A DNA stretch of 64,000 nt, from contig CM055097.1 in the NCBI GenBank assembly GCA_029204225.1, positions 36,129,446 through 36,193,445 on the forward strand, in the 5' to 3' direction. Shown here in pieces: positions 25,761 through 37,399 of the stretch. The first letter of the stretch is position 1. Every line of letters begins with the position of its first letter. This DNA is from Diphasiastrum complanatum (Eukaryota > Streptophyta > Lycopodiopsida > Lycopodiales > Lycopodiaceae). Position numbers and translations under genes: made by a program. The notes under the pieces were generated by a model. The model was not told the DNA's origin. It did no database searches and saw only the letters and a list, made by a program, of their open reading frames with translations.

Positions 25761-26637
25761 TAAGCTCAATAAAATATAATTGAATTCTTGTAGTTTTAAA
25801 TTATGGATACTTTTCATATGTTATTTTCGATATATGGGCAAATTCTTCAAAACATCCTAGAATTTGGACACAGTTTCACTACTTACTTGAATATTGTCAT
25901 TTTGAAATTTCAAAAGTTTCGGGCAAATTTTGAATTTTTATTTTTTGCCCAATCTAATAAGAGAGTAGGGCATATAAAACACTCTTATCCAACTCGCCTA
26001 CGGCTCTTATGCATGCATGACTATATCTTTCTTTATTTCTCTTAGATGTTCTCAGTATTATGTAGTTGATTCTTGTTATTTATTATGAACAGCTACATTT
26101 CACTAGGCTAATAAATTTTGCACATGGGACTTTTCCATCACAAAATGAATTTCTATTTTAGTTTGAATCATATCACAGAAATTCAATGTATAGGACATTG
26201 GTATTTTCTTGAACTTTACTCATGTTGAAGATTGGTCAATAGAAGTTGAAGTTGGCCAATAGTCTTCCCTTTTAAAATGACTCTACAAGTCACAAGGACT
26301 ATCACTCTTTTATCTTAAAGGAAATTGTAATAATTCTAAAGAGATTTTACTTATTCTAACAAAAGACGTGTGACCACTACAACATTTTCAATCATTTCTA
26401 AGGTACATACCATGGTTTCTTCAAAGAAAAAGAATAAACATTTTACATCAGTATTTCATCCTAACATTAGTCAAAATTGTGACCTTGGATTAGACAACGG
26501 GACTCGTCGTCATACACTTGGGCATTTTTGGAGTAAAGGCACAAAACCAAGGTTTAGGTGATTAAAATTTTAAAATTGAAATTAAACTTTGTCAATTACA
26601 TTAAGTATGAAAGAGTAAGAACAAGTTTTAAATATTG

Positions 26638-26638
<1 letters not shown>
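25760..26638. other. Intergenic, nothing recognised
   Basis: AT-rich; short frames without motifs. Confidence 0.45.

Positions 26639-26691
<53 letters not shown>
26639..26691. repeat. (TG)n microsatellite, ~53 bp
   Basis: Pure TG run in AT-rich DNA. Confidence 0.97.
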
Positions 26692-26693
<2 letters not shown>

Positions 26694-28050
26694 CAATAAC
26701 AACAACATTTCATACAAATACAAACTAAACTAATGAATGTATCTAGTTCGAGAGACAGAATTTGCTGCAGGGTATTGATGTATTATACCCCAATTTATGG
26801 AGTTTACATATAGATTGGGAAGCCAACTACCGCCTTCATTATGAAATATTGCTTGTAATATAAAAGCACGGAAGTTACATAAGGAGTATCACATATTCAT
26901 GACTTATTCTTTGGAGGGCATAAGCAAGGTTGTTGCCAAAGTACTCGATGCTATGCAAAGCCTTCTTTTGTTAGACTCGACACTCAGCTGCTGTCAGAAG
27001 TCATTCCCAGAAAAATCGAAGACGATGTTTTGGATGGGACACCACAATCAATCTACGATGGCTCCTATTTGCAAGCAAAGCTAGAGCCTTACAGAAATAG
27101 AGTGTTCAACCAATTTATAGAAGCCCAAGAACTCAAACGAGCTTGACAAATTGAGCTCAAATGCATTATTATTTGCTAGATTGCAGAATGCACCAAAATA
27201 AAGACATTTCACTGTACATATATTTTAAGGCTATTCATTGAAGAAATATCTTTCTCTGTTGTGCTCGAGATCCTATATGGAATGCTGAATGTTTCTTGAA
27301 TGAAGAAATATCAGTGTTATTCAAAATATTTTCAAACCTCAATTTTTGCGAGGGCACTTCACATTTGAGGAGAGGGACATGTGATACATTGGTAAATTCA
27401 TAAAGATGAATAAAGAAATACATGCAACTTTACTTAATCGAATTCAGATACATAAGAAGACCAAGGAACCATTATATGAAGGTTGTGTTTAGTTCTTACT
27501 GCCATACAAGATTCCATTGCTAATGAACTAAACATTGTTCGATGTTTAAGAATGAACATTAACGGTGTAATTTCTTACAATCATACGTTTCGTTGTGAAA
27601 TATCAGATGGCTAGACCTAGCATGATATGAATCTAAGTTAGACTGTCGGATACATCGAATGTGATAAAGTTTCGAGTCTTTAACTCAGTAGCAAGTCGCA
27701 ATACCTGTGGAAGAGAGATCCGATTTTATCATCGAACTCCATCTAGAATGTTGATGGTAGCGTTCAATGATGACCTCGATTGACAGTTTGAGTAGTGCTT
27801 TGACAGTTTATAGTTCTAAATGTGGGAATTGAGTTTTTTTGAATTAGTAGAATAGATTTTTATTTAAATCCTAGTCGATTAATTTTGATAGGAAAACATT
27901 TGGTTGTCGATGGATTCGAATTGTTAAACTTATGTCGTATTGTGGAGTCTGATAATTTTATTAAAAGTTTTGTTGACATTCAATATGATGCTAATATTTG
28001 ATTTCTTTACTCGACATTAAGGCAGTACTGGCTGGTTGTGGGTATTTTCT
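26692..28050. other. Intergenic, nothing recognised
   Basis: No supported coding, LTR or RNA signature. Confidence 0.45.
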
Positions 28051-29405
28051 ATAGATAAATAAACAAGCCCATAAAACAGTTTATTATGTGCGAGGGCCGT
28101 GGCATCCTGCAAGGGTAAGTCCATAACCCAATGAGCACATTTAAAATATTATATCATGGAATAAATAAACTTGGGCCATGTAAATAAAATGATATAAAAA
28201 GCCCCAGAGTATAAGTTGATTAAGTTCAAAATATTAGTCAAAGTCAAATTGATGGTAGGTAGAGTGTGCTTCTTTGTGCACCTGGTCTATAGACTTAGTT
28301 GTGTTTTCTTTGAAGGGCTACAATTTCAATCCTTCATCAAGAGAAGCACAAGGGCAACGGCCTCCCCAAGTATAAAAAGGCACAAGGGCAACGGCCTCCC
28401 CAAGTATAAAAAGGCACCTCTTGTACTCCAATTTCATGCTTATAGAGAGGATGAGACTCTACCAATTTGCATCCCCATGTGCTATGCTATTTGTCTAATG
28501 CTTTGTGAATTTTGCTAATTGTTTATGATTTTTCTACCTTCATTGTTTAGTTTTTTTATATGCTTCTACATTAGCTTAATGGCGTTAGCATTTGAAAACC
28601 TTCCTCTAACTCTATGTCACTTTGCTCTCTTGCTACTTGTTGGATTTTACTTCCTCTACTATCCTAAATCCCATGTTAATCTAATTCCATTCATCGCTGC
28701 AACATTTACATGCATTGTCGCACAGTCATCTATAACTGAAGATAGCAAGAGAATGGCAGTCTGACTCATCGAAGTAACTCGACTTGTCGGAGTTGGACGA
28801 CTTTCCGAAAGGCCCATTGGATGACTTATCGGAGAAACCTAACTTGTTCGGCATATCGGGAAAGTCGACTTATCGAGCCTCCTCACAAATCCCTTCTGTA
28901 CTGTGCAACTAACTTGACAATGATAGCAATCACAATCTTCTTCCTGATGGCACAACAAATGCATGCCATCTTTTGTACACTCATTTGTAGAATTGTAAAT
29001 TATATACAAATTATTATAATCTATTCAATAGTTAACGAGACAGACATTGTAGATGCTTTCATGCATCGATTATTTCTTCAGATGAATTGTCAATAATAAG
29101 CTCATAGCTTCTATAGAGTGGAGTTAGCTTCTTGAGCACATGGTTTCGCCCGCTATTGTCTTGTGTTCATAGCATCAAACTGTCATCTACACATTAATCT
29201 AAATCAATTATTGTCTTTTGCATTCAGAGTTCTTATCAGTATTGTATGTTTAATCTACAATGTCTTTATGTCTGACTTTCTAATTACTTTGTCTGATTGT
29301 CTACTTTTTGCTTCTGCAACAACTATGCAACTTTGTATTGTGTTCGCCTACTTAATTATTAGTAGTCCACGCATTGAGAGAATTTCCGTCCTAGTAGCAT
29401 TCCCC
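28050..29405 (+). mobile_element. Copia 5' LTR region (left edge not determined)
   Basis: The right edge is placed by the primer-binding site at 29410 and by the LTR end ...CATTCCCCA. A TATA-containing 34-bp segment is duplicated at 28347-28414. The left edge is not visible and no partner LTR is found, so 28050 is only an approximate limit. Confidence 0.5.
28347..28414 (+). repeat. Perfect 34-bp tandem duplication containing TATA boxes
   Basis: Two identical adjacent 34-bp units (28347-28380 and 28381-28414), each ending AAGTATAAAAAGG, so two TATAAAA boxes lie 34 bp apart (28371-28377 and 28405-28411). Confidence 0.95.
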
Positions 29406-29409
29406 AGTA

Positions 29410-29422
29410 TGGTATCAGAGCC
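29410..29422 (+). promoter_or_regulatory. Primer-binding site (initiator tRNA-Met type)
   Basis: TGGTATCAGAGCC, the standard plant copia primer site, precedes the gag start at 29596 by 187 bp in the same orientation. Confidence 0.85.
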
Positions 29423-29595
29423 TTGATATCAAAACCTATCTGATTACTTAAGTAGTTTTATGTTAGAGCTCTCTCCATAACCTGATAAGCTTTCCACAGA
29501 ACCTGCTTCTATTAGCCCATCGAATAATTGTTTTCTTGTTCTATAAGTTTCCATTAGATTTTCATTCTTAAGTCACTAATAGACTAATCTTCCAC

Positions 29596-31186
29596 ATGGA
29601 TTCCCAAGGAAAAGCCAGTCCTAACATGGACAAGCTTGATGGAGCCAATTACCATCTATGGAAATTTAAGATGAGAACAATGCTAATGGCCAAGGAGTTG
29701 TATGATGTTGTTACAGGTGCAGAGGAAAGACCCGAAGCCGACGATGCTGCAATCTCCCAATGGAAGCTAAAGGATGGCAACACTTTCACGCTATCATCCT
29801 CAACATATAGGACACAAATCGGCCATGTGTCTGAAGCTCAGACCTCCAAAGAAGTCTGGAAAATCTTGAGCACATTGTCCGAAGTGCGAGATATAGGTTC
29901 CAAGCTACATCTTAGGAAGAAATTTTACTCCCTCAAGATGACAACAAACGGTGACTATTGACTGTCGACTCTCACTCCCTATACACCAACAGAGGCTCGA
30001 ATAAGCAGAAGAAAAAAGGCCTAAAGCCAGCGAAACAAAATCAGAAGGCATACTGCAAGCCAAGAACAACAATAAGAGATAGTCGAATCAAATGACAAAT
30101 GCACCTGCAGAAGCACCATAGCTGATTCAAGAAGCAGATCATGACGCCTTCATGACAAACCATCAAGAAGCATCCAAGGACAGCTCCTGGTGTTTGAAAT
30201 CCAGAGCCACACAACACATGACCAGCCATATTGACTATTTCAAGTCCTATACACCTTACAATACCAAACTATATGTTCACCTTGGCAACAATAGCACACA
30301 AGCTATCCAAGATGAAGTTATAGTAAGATTGAGCTTTGCTAGTGATCAATGTAAGCTACTTTCAAATGTCCTTCATGTACCAAATCTATCGACAAATCTG
30401 CTCTCTATTAGCAGAATTATAGATCTAGGACATAAAGTACAATCCGAATGTGATTAGTGTAAAGTAGTTGATAGGATAGACAAGATCCTAGCACTCGAAA
30501 AGAGACATGGATACTTGTACATATTAAGTCTTTACTTTTTTTCCTTTAGTCAGGCTCTTAGTACTTCTATTCGAATCAATAAAAGTTTACTTTGTCATTA
30601 TAGACTTGATCATTTGAATCATGCTTTTGTACAACAAATTTAAGCAATCGCTTGTTTATGATCTTGATTATCCTAATAGGAAAGTCGAATTACCTGTTTG
30701 TCAAGACTGTCTAGTCGATAAGCAGGCCAGGAAACCATTTAGATCAAGCCATCAACATACTACTAGAGGATTACTAGATATTGTACATACAGATATCTAT
30801 GGCCCAATGCAGAATCCTTCATTGAAGGATGCAGAGTATTTTATAACAATTACTGATGAGTTTTCCCAAAGGACTATGGTTTATCTTATCAAGAAGGAAT
30901 CAGAAGCTTTCAATTGTTTCATAATCTTCAAGGAGCATGTAGAGAAAAAAACTGGTAAGACAATCAAAGCCCTGAGGTTTGACAATGGTGGAGAGTACAT
31001 CTCTATTGAATTCAAGGAGTACTACAATGTTGTCACACACATCTTTGTCTAAGAGCTTCTAGGCTGAAGCTGTCTCCACTACAGCCTACATCTAGAATAG
31101 ATGTTCAACCAAGGCCCTCTCAGACAAAACACCACACGAGGTTTGGACAAGATCTAAGCCTTCACTGAAGAACCTTTGAGTATTCG
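29596..31186 (+). pseudogene. Copia Gag-PR-IN relic, broken and 3'-truncated
   Basis: gag opens at ATG 29596 with KLDGANYHLWKFKMRTMLM, the conserved copia Gag N-terminus, and stops at 29961. In the protease frame (30152-30457) the active site reads WCLKSRATQHMT where family members here have WWIDSGASSHMT, so catalytic Asp and Gly are replaced. The region 30621-31052 keeps the integrase CxxC, HTDIYGPM (first Asp) and RFDNGGEY (second Asp), then breaks. Recognisable integrase text (ALSDKTPHEVW) continues in another frame to about 31186, where an unrelated repeat begins at TGTTGCAAG. RT and RNase H are absent. Several frame breaks mean no function. Confidence 0.85.
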
Positions 31187-32150
31187 GATGTTGTTGCAAG
31201 ATTTTTCTCAGTCTCAGATGCTCTGCCAAACAGCCTAACCTCTGAGCCTGAGAAGAACGTGAATTGGCCTTTTCTACATTTCTGTTCTGCATATAGGATC
31301 ACGATGGCCTGCAGTTGTTCATTCTAATGTATTCAGCCTGCCTGTCAGAGGATGACTTCAAGGCTTTGAACACTTTGTTGTTTATGAATGAGCACTTGCC
31401 AATGGAACGATTAACTCCGTTACGAGGCAAGACATGGTGAACAAATTCAGATTTGCAATGCAACACATGAGTTACTCGATTTTCAAGATCCCAAGGGCTG
31501 TAACCAAATTTAAGAAAGCTAATCTATTTGCAAAACCAGAAAATACTCTAAATATGATTGAAAAACATAGTTCAGAAACAAGAAACCAAACTAAACAGCA
31601 TTTTGGAAGTCCAAGAATCAAGAAACCAACCAGCCTTATGATTCTTGGACATTCCAAGAACATCAAGAACTAGAATGTTGGAGGATATGCGAGATTTATA
31701 CCACATTTCTGGCCTATTTAGTTACCTGAATGCTGATTCCTATATTAATCCACAAACAAGAAATGAGGACTAATCCACTCTAGGAAAGCAAAAAATCTAA
31801 TCCACTCTACTATCCACAACCACACACAAAGGATGGAAGGGCAAGATCATGAATGCATCACTCAAGAAACAAGCCTGATCAAGGAGCTCAATGGACGCAC
31901 CTAACTCATTTTGGCTCTTCTCATTTCAACATGGAGTTGATACAATACACAAAAAGCTCCTCTTCACAAAGAGGGAGTCTCTTAAATAAACAAGAGAGCT
32001 CCTTAGGTGGCATCCTAGTGGCATTTTCACATTACACAAACTACAAGTGAAATAATGATCTCCACTAGAGGTCACCATCAAAAGGTGCCTCACTCTACTT
32101 TCTTTAAGAGGGGTCTACTTGCATTTATTACTTTTCCTAGAAATACTAGT
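31187..32150 (-). repeat. ~0.95-kb direct repeat, copy 1 (possible LTR)
   Basis: Matches 33767-34712 from TGTTGCAAGATT to about CCTAGAAATA. It replaces the copia integrase sequence abruptly at its left edge. LTR status is inferred from copy 2; the right edges do not show a clean CA/TG terminus. Confidence 0.7.
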
Positions 32151-33766
32151 TTCTACATGGTCATTCCATCTTTCAGGATTCACCATGAGGCTTACACAAT
32201 TTCTACTTGACAGTTCTGACTAGTATTCCTCGGCTCTCATACTCGGCTCTCAGTCTTCGTTTGTCTCATCTTCTCAGAGACCTTCTCAATCTAAGGTGAG
32301 ATGTGCTCTTGGGTAGCTCTGGTTGAGCATCTTGGGGTTTCATCAGAATCAGCCAATACCATCCCACCCCTAATGTGTTGCATGACCCATTACAACTCAT
32401 ATTGAATGATGTCACTCTGCTTTGCATTGGCCTTTTCAATTGTCACTTGGAAAAGCGTAGATCCTCGTTCACTTGCATAAAAACAAGTGTTTATTGCTGT
32501 CGGTCTTTATCACAAAAACTGTTGTCTACTATTTGCCACAATGTAATCATAATGTCTTATTGTTGCAAGTGGTTGACATTCTCAAAATTGGAGAGCTCCT
32601 AGCAACTTCACAGCTTGCATGCTCAAGTGATTTCCTCGTGTCTCTTCCTTTTATCACTTGTATCTGCCATTGACAGTTTCATCTCTGGTTTCTTGGCAGA
32701 TCCTAAATTTTGGGAGGTCTGTATCCTCCATTTGCTTCTGGGTGTTTTCGTGGTTCTTCTCTCAGTTGAAGTTCCAGTCGCATGGAAAACCTTTGATCTA
32801 CAGGTTGCACAAACTTTCATTATCAGTCTCAAGGGGATGGACTCATCAAAATTGGTGGTAGGAATAGATTTGGGTGGACGGTTTGGTAATGATAAGGAAA
32901 CATGATGAAGGCTTGGTGGCAGGGTGAAGGAACTGATAGTTCTACAGTTGCAGCCTTGGACCCTTGCAATGTCGTGCTTCGACCACCACTGGCTAGGTGA
33001 GGAGCTTGCTTTATTTTGAAAGTTCACAGTTGTCTTCAACTTTCTTTTTTTCTACAACACTTTCTTTTGATCCATTACTTTTGGATCTCTTTGGGCTTCA
33101 TAAGAGGGGATTCAACTATCATTGCTCCAGAGAGTCTCTTTTGATCAAGATCAATTTGACTCATTTGTTGCTTAAGTTTTGTCCTTTCCTCCTCAACTTC
33201 TTGGATCTTCCTCTTTATTTCTTCTAGCTACTTCGCTTGCTTCTTGGATCTTCGTTTGGCTGATCAACCATTGTAGGTTGTAGTTGGTCTCCACAGGACA
33301 TTTGCAATGATCTATCAGCTGCCTCGATAATACTATAAAAAATTGGGGATTTCTTAGAAGAAAAGTGAATTGATGATAAACAAACAGATGGAAGGTAGGG
33401 TGGAGGTGGTGACATCGGTAGATGGTGTGGACGATAGGCATGAGGATGGGAACAGAAGTATGGCAAGAGGCCAGTTAAAGAAGGAGACTGATTTTCCAAT
33501 GCTTGTGTTTCTCTTTTTTGAACGATCTTCATCGTGACTTGGATACTTCTTTTGATCAAGTCGCTTTGGATTGCCCATCTATCTTCTAAGCCTTGTCATT
33601 GTCGACTTTGGGTTTGTGACGTTCAGAGAAGAGCAGACTATGCATCAAAAGAATGCTCGAGATTAATAGAACACTGGTTTAAAATGATTTTGCAAGAAGA
33701 GCAAGCAAACAGAAAAACCAGAGACAGTGCCTATTGGTAAAACAACAATGGCAACGGGCACCAAAT
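32150..33766 (-). other. Interior between the 0.95-kb direct repeats
   Basis: The longest frame is a 138-codon minus-strand reading (33039-32623) without recognised motifs. If the flanking repeats are LTRs this is a ~1.6-kb interior without gag or pol, as in a non-autonomous element. Confidence 0.4.
33743..33766 (-). promoter_or_regulatory. Primer-binding-site-like sequence beside repeat copy 2
   Basis: The minus strand reads ...CTTGCAACA then TTTGGTGCCCGTTGCCATTG. TGGTGCCCGTTGCC directly after a CA terminus resembles the TGG-initiated primer sites of Ty3-type elements. The tRNA is not identified. Confidence 0.4.
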
Positions 33767-34712
33767 GTTGCAAGATTCTTCCCAGTCTCAGATGCTCTGC
33801 CAAGCAGCCTAACCTCTGAGCCTGAAAAGAACATAAACTGGCCTTTCCTACAATTCTGTTCTGCACATAGGATCACGATGGCCAGTTTTGCAGTTGTTCA
33901 TTGTAATGTATTCACTCTGTCTGTCAGTGGATGACGTCAAGGCTTCAAACACTTTGTTGTTTATAAATGAGCACTTGCCAATGGAACAATTAACTCTGTT
34001 ACGAGGCAAGCCATGGTGAACAAATTCAGATTTGCAATGCAGCACAGTTGCTCAATTTTCAAGATCCTAAGGGTTGTAACCAAATTTAAGAAAGCTAATC
34101 TACTTGCAAAACCAGAAACTACTCTAAATATGATTGAATAACATAGTTAAGAAACAAGAAACCAAACTAAGCATTTTGGAAGCCAAAAATTAAAAAACCA
34201 ACCAGTCTTTTGATTCTTGGACATCCCAAGAACATCAAGAACTAGAATGTTGGAGGATATGCAAGATTTATAACACATTTCTAGCCTATTTAGTTTACTC
34301 TGATTCCTATATTAATTCACAAACAAGAAATGAAGACTAATCCACTCTAGGAAAGCGGAAAATCTAATCCACTCTACTATCCACAACCACACACAAAGGA
34401 TGGAAGGGCAAGATCATGAATGCATCACTCAAGAAACAAGCATGATAAGGAGCTCAATGGATGCACCTAACTTGTGGAGGATTTTCTCATTTCAGCATGG
34501 AGTTAATACAATACACAAAAAACTCCTCTTCACAAAGAGGGAGTCTCTTAAATAAACAAGAGAGCTCCTTAGGTGGCGTCCTAGTGGCATTTCCACATTA
34601 CACAAATTACAAGTGGAATAATGCTCTCCACTAGAGGTCACCATCAAAAGGTGGCTCACTCTACTTTCTTTAAGAGGGGTCTAGTTGCATTTATTAGTTT
34701 GCCTAGAAATAG
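33767..34712 (-). repeat. ~0.95-kb direct repeat, copy 2 (possible 5' LTR)
   Basis: Partner of 31187-32150, with scattered substitutions and small indels. It is the better candidate for a 5' LTR on the minus strand because a primer-site-like sequence adjoins it. No target-site duplication was found, so a segmental duplication is also possible. Confidence 0.6.
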
Positions 34713-34719
34713 AATGTGG

Positions 34720-35215
34720 TGTACGAAATGTGGAACTTCTAGACATAATAAGGAAGACTACACCACTGTGAATGTAAAGTATATCGAAGATCTTGTCCAG
34801 GAGGTACTCTTTATTTTTCAGAATGATGCGACTACTAATTATGTTCAGGGTACTACAGCATCTGCCCAGTAGGATAGTTTGTACCAAGAAGACACAATCC
34901 TCCTAAATTTGTTGGACCAACGATGAAGTCACAAACCACGACTAAACCAGTGTCGGACAACTATTACAACTGCGGAGAGCCAGGACATTTTTCACCTTAC
35001 TGTCCTCAACCACAAAGGCTGATTGGTTATGTACCGCTATGCTTGAATTGTAGGGAGCCTAGTCACAAGTATCCTGACTACCCTCAATCTTAGAAGTCGC
35101 GACCTAAGTACCAGTATGTAGCAACACCAGCTGCTGCAGACTTGAAAGCAAAAGCTTTGACTGATGCTGTTATGTAGAGGATTGATATTATTGAAGGAAA
35201 ATTGGCGAAGACAGA
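34720..35215 (+). pseudogene. Ty3-type Gag zinc-knuckle relic (three knuckles, each missing a Cys)
   Basis: Three CCHC-like modules in order: CTKCGTSRHNKEDY (34726 on), YYNCGEPGHFSPYC (about 34964-35005) and CLNCREPSHKYPDY (about 35040-35081). Each has one ligand Cys replaced by Tyr: the last, the first and the last respectively. In-frame stops lie between and after them. A following segment (ALTDAVM, stop, RIDIIEGKLAK) looks like a Gag tail. The Ty3 assignment is tentative because no pol is attached. Confidence 0.55.
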
Positions 35216-35560
35216 AGACCAATCTTGGCCAAGTGACGTAGAAAAGCTATTCAAAGTCACAACAAGAAGCAAAGGCTCTTCAAAACCTGAATCGAAATCC
35301 TCAACGAATTTCCTTTGTGATTCATCACTCAAAATTCTTCGCATTGATTGCGCCAAGAGACTTGGAAAATCCCCTGGATTTCGTTTCTTGCCAATTTCTT
35401 GACTTCCTCAGTTACCATTGGCTTGATGGATTCTACTAGCTCTTGCTTCTGTGATGTTGTTGTCATTTTTCTCGTGGGTGTGCCTATGTGCCTTGGGACT
35501 TTTGTCAAATTGCCTTCTTGCTCACTTGTTTCATAACGGGGTGGCACTAAGATTTTTCTT

Positions 35561-35914
35561 TTATAGTGGGTTCGAGGTGGAAGGGTCACCACAGGTGCAT
35601 GTCGGTCTACATAGGCCAAATGCCTCTAGGCTATTTGTGAATTTCTCATCGGACAATCTCAGCATGGATGATTGACTCCGCATTGTGCACAATAGGGTTT
35701 GAATATTGATGGATCCCTTCGATGTGGACATTGATGAGGCACAAGAAGCCACCTCTTTCAAGAAGTCATTGCCTACATTCATCTTTAGACAATGTAGGGC
35801 CAATCTAGCCCTCTTTTTGTATTCCAATTGTTCTTGGGCTGCTTGAGGCTCTTCCTCAACTCCAAAAACAATGTCATAGAGGTCATGAATCACAGATAGT
35901 GATTCCATCCTCAC
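35561..35914 (-). pseudogene. Copia gag relic
   Basis: RMESLSVIHDLYDIVFGVEEEP and YKKRARLALHCLKMNVGND match the Gag N-terminal region of element C (RMESLLVLQDLYEFL, YKKRSRLALHCVKMNVSND). The sequence loses similarity after about 60 residues. It lies about 550 bp downstream (minus strand) of its own primer site and LTR at 36458-37326, the normal leader position. Everything 3' of gag is missing. Confidence 0.75.
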
Positions 35915-36457
35915 TTTCCAAATGGAATAGTTTTGGAAGTTAGCCTCTCTCTGGATTCTAACAAAAATCCACCAATGGATGACATTATGAATGATTGCCT
36001 ATGAGATGCACAAAGATCTCTTGATAATGAATGATCTAAGATAGATTTCTAGCTCTCTAAGAAGCTTCTAATCTTAGCCCAATCAACCTAGTTCAAAGTT
36101 GGCTGATGGTATAATAGAATCACTCAAAAATCCTAGCAAATCCCTCCTTCAAAAAAATGATTCTAGTACAATTTTGATTGATATTTCACACACACTTAAG
36201 ATCTGAACAAATCAGCCTTATAGGTTTGATTTAATACTTCAATGAATCAAAACACTATTTGATCATTAGCATTTAATATATTGAACCTAGATCTAGACAA
36301 TGCGCCAAAAACCTTGAATTTTGGACTAGTATGCACATTTTTTGGTCAAAAACACTAAAGGAAGTTAGTTTGAAGGTTGATGTATGGTTTCACATGTGTG
36401 CAACTCATTGTCAATGATCTCACAAGATTCATTAATCATTAGATCACTCTTAGACTT

Positions 36458-36470
36458 GGCTGTGATACCA
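36458..36470 (-). promoter_or_regulatory. Primer-binding site of the 35.6-37.3 kb copia relic
   Basis: Minus strand TGGTATCACAGCC, one mismatch to TGGTATCAGAGCC, directly adjoining the LTR terminus. Confidence 0.75.
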
Positions 36471-37326
36471 TGTCAATTTTCAGAGAAAAAGGACAATTAT
36501 AGCTGTACTAATCAATCATTAAGAGTTATTGATTGCTTAATCCAATGATCTATCAAGTTCTAGGTGTTAGATCTTAATCTAGATGCATTTCACTATGATT
36601 TAAGCAAGAGCAATGGATCAAATGATTAAAATCTTAGAGGAGCGGCCTCACACATGTGGAGGACAGTACCTGTATGGCCTGTAAACAGAGAGTAAAGTAC
36701 TCAAGCTTAGACATGCATTTTAATCACAAAAACACAAGACAAATGTGGAAAATACAAGCAAAACTAGAAATGCCAATGTCTCATAAACTTCTCATTAAAA
36801 ATGGTGATCTCTTTATAGATCAAGTACATGAACAATCTGTGTACTGGTCTAGCAGGCCTTCACACGTGTGGAAAGTTCCACATCATGTAGATCCACCAAT
36901 AGGAGCCATATACGCTCATTTTCCAAAGTTGACTTATCATACTAGCTAGAAACCAAAAGCTAGTCTCCACAAAAATAGGGATATTCTCTATAAAATAGGA
37001 TCTAGTGGAATATGTACATCTAAACAAGTACATTCTTATCCACATGTGTGAATAGCATCTTGAAATGTAGGAGTATTTACGCATTCACATAAAAGTGCAA
37101 ACTATTTACAAGGATATTGACCAAAGTGGCTTTTTCTTAGATTCTAGTCGAAAGTCAAGTTCACACTTGTGTAGATCTATCTAAAATGAATCTAACTTTG
37201 TACAAGTACTTTTTCTACTTCCTTTCACACATGGGAATAGGCTTCACACATGTGAGATCTCACTATGAACATAGATCTTAAGATTAACATGCTGCATTAA
37301 CCAAGTTGGAAGTGACAATTTCAACA
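36471..37326 (-). mobile_element. Copia 5' LTR (~856 bp)
   Basis: Starts TGTCAATTTTCAG against the primer site. The end at ...CAATTTCAACA (37326) is inferred from the CA terminus. It carries several CACACGTGTG-like palindromes (about 36395 just outside; 36650, 36861, 37040, 37248 inside). The 3' LTR is absent. Confidence 0.6.
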
Positions 37327-37399
37327 TCTAATCCGTGTTGCCCTTATATGTTGTCTTGAATGCCCACATAGTAGCATGTAGCTTATGCTACCAATGAGA

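Noticed and set aside
28741-28870. CGACTTATCGGAG-like recurring words as a CRISPR-type or satellite array
   Set aside because: Only a few degenerate, irregularly spaced occurrences in an LTR; no constant repeat length or spacer.
32623-33039. 138-codon minus-strand frame as a gene
   Set aside because: No motif; lies in the interior of a repeat-flanked segment and is overlapped by similar-length frames on the other strand.
31187-34712. Clean insertion of one LTR element into the copia integrase gene
   Set aside because: The copia sequence does not resume after 34712 and no target-site duplication is visible.
35090-35619. Two minus-strand frames (88 and 96 codons) opposite the zinc-knuckle relic
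   Set aside because: No recognised motif; partly antisense to the Gag-tail relic and broken between frames.
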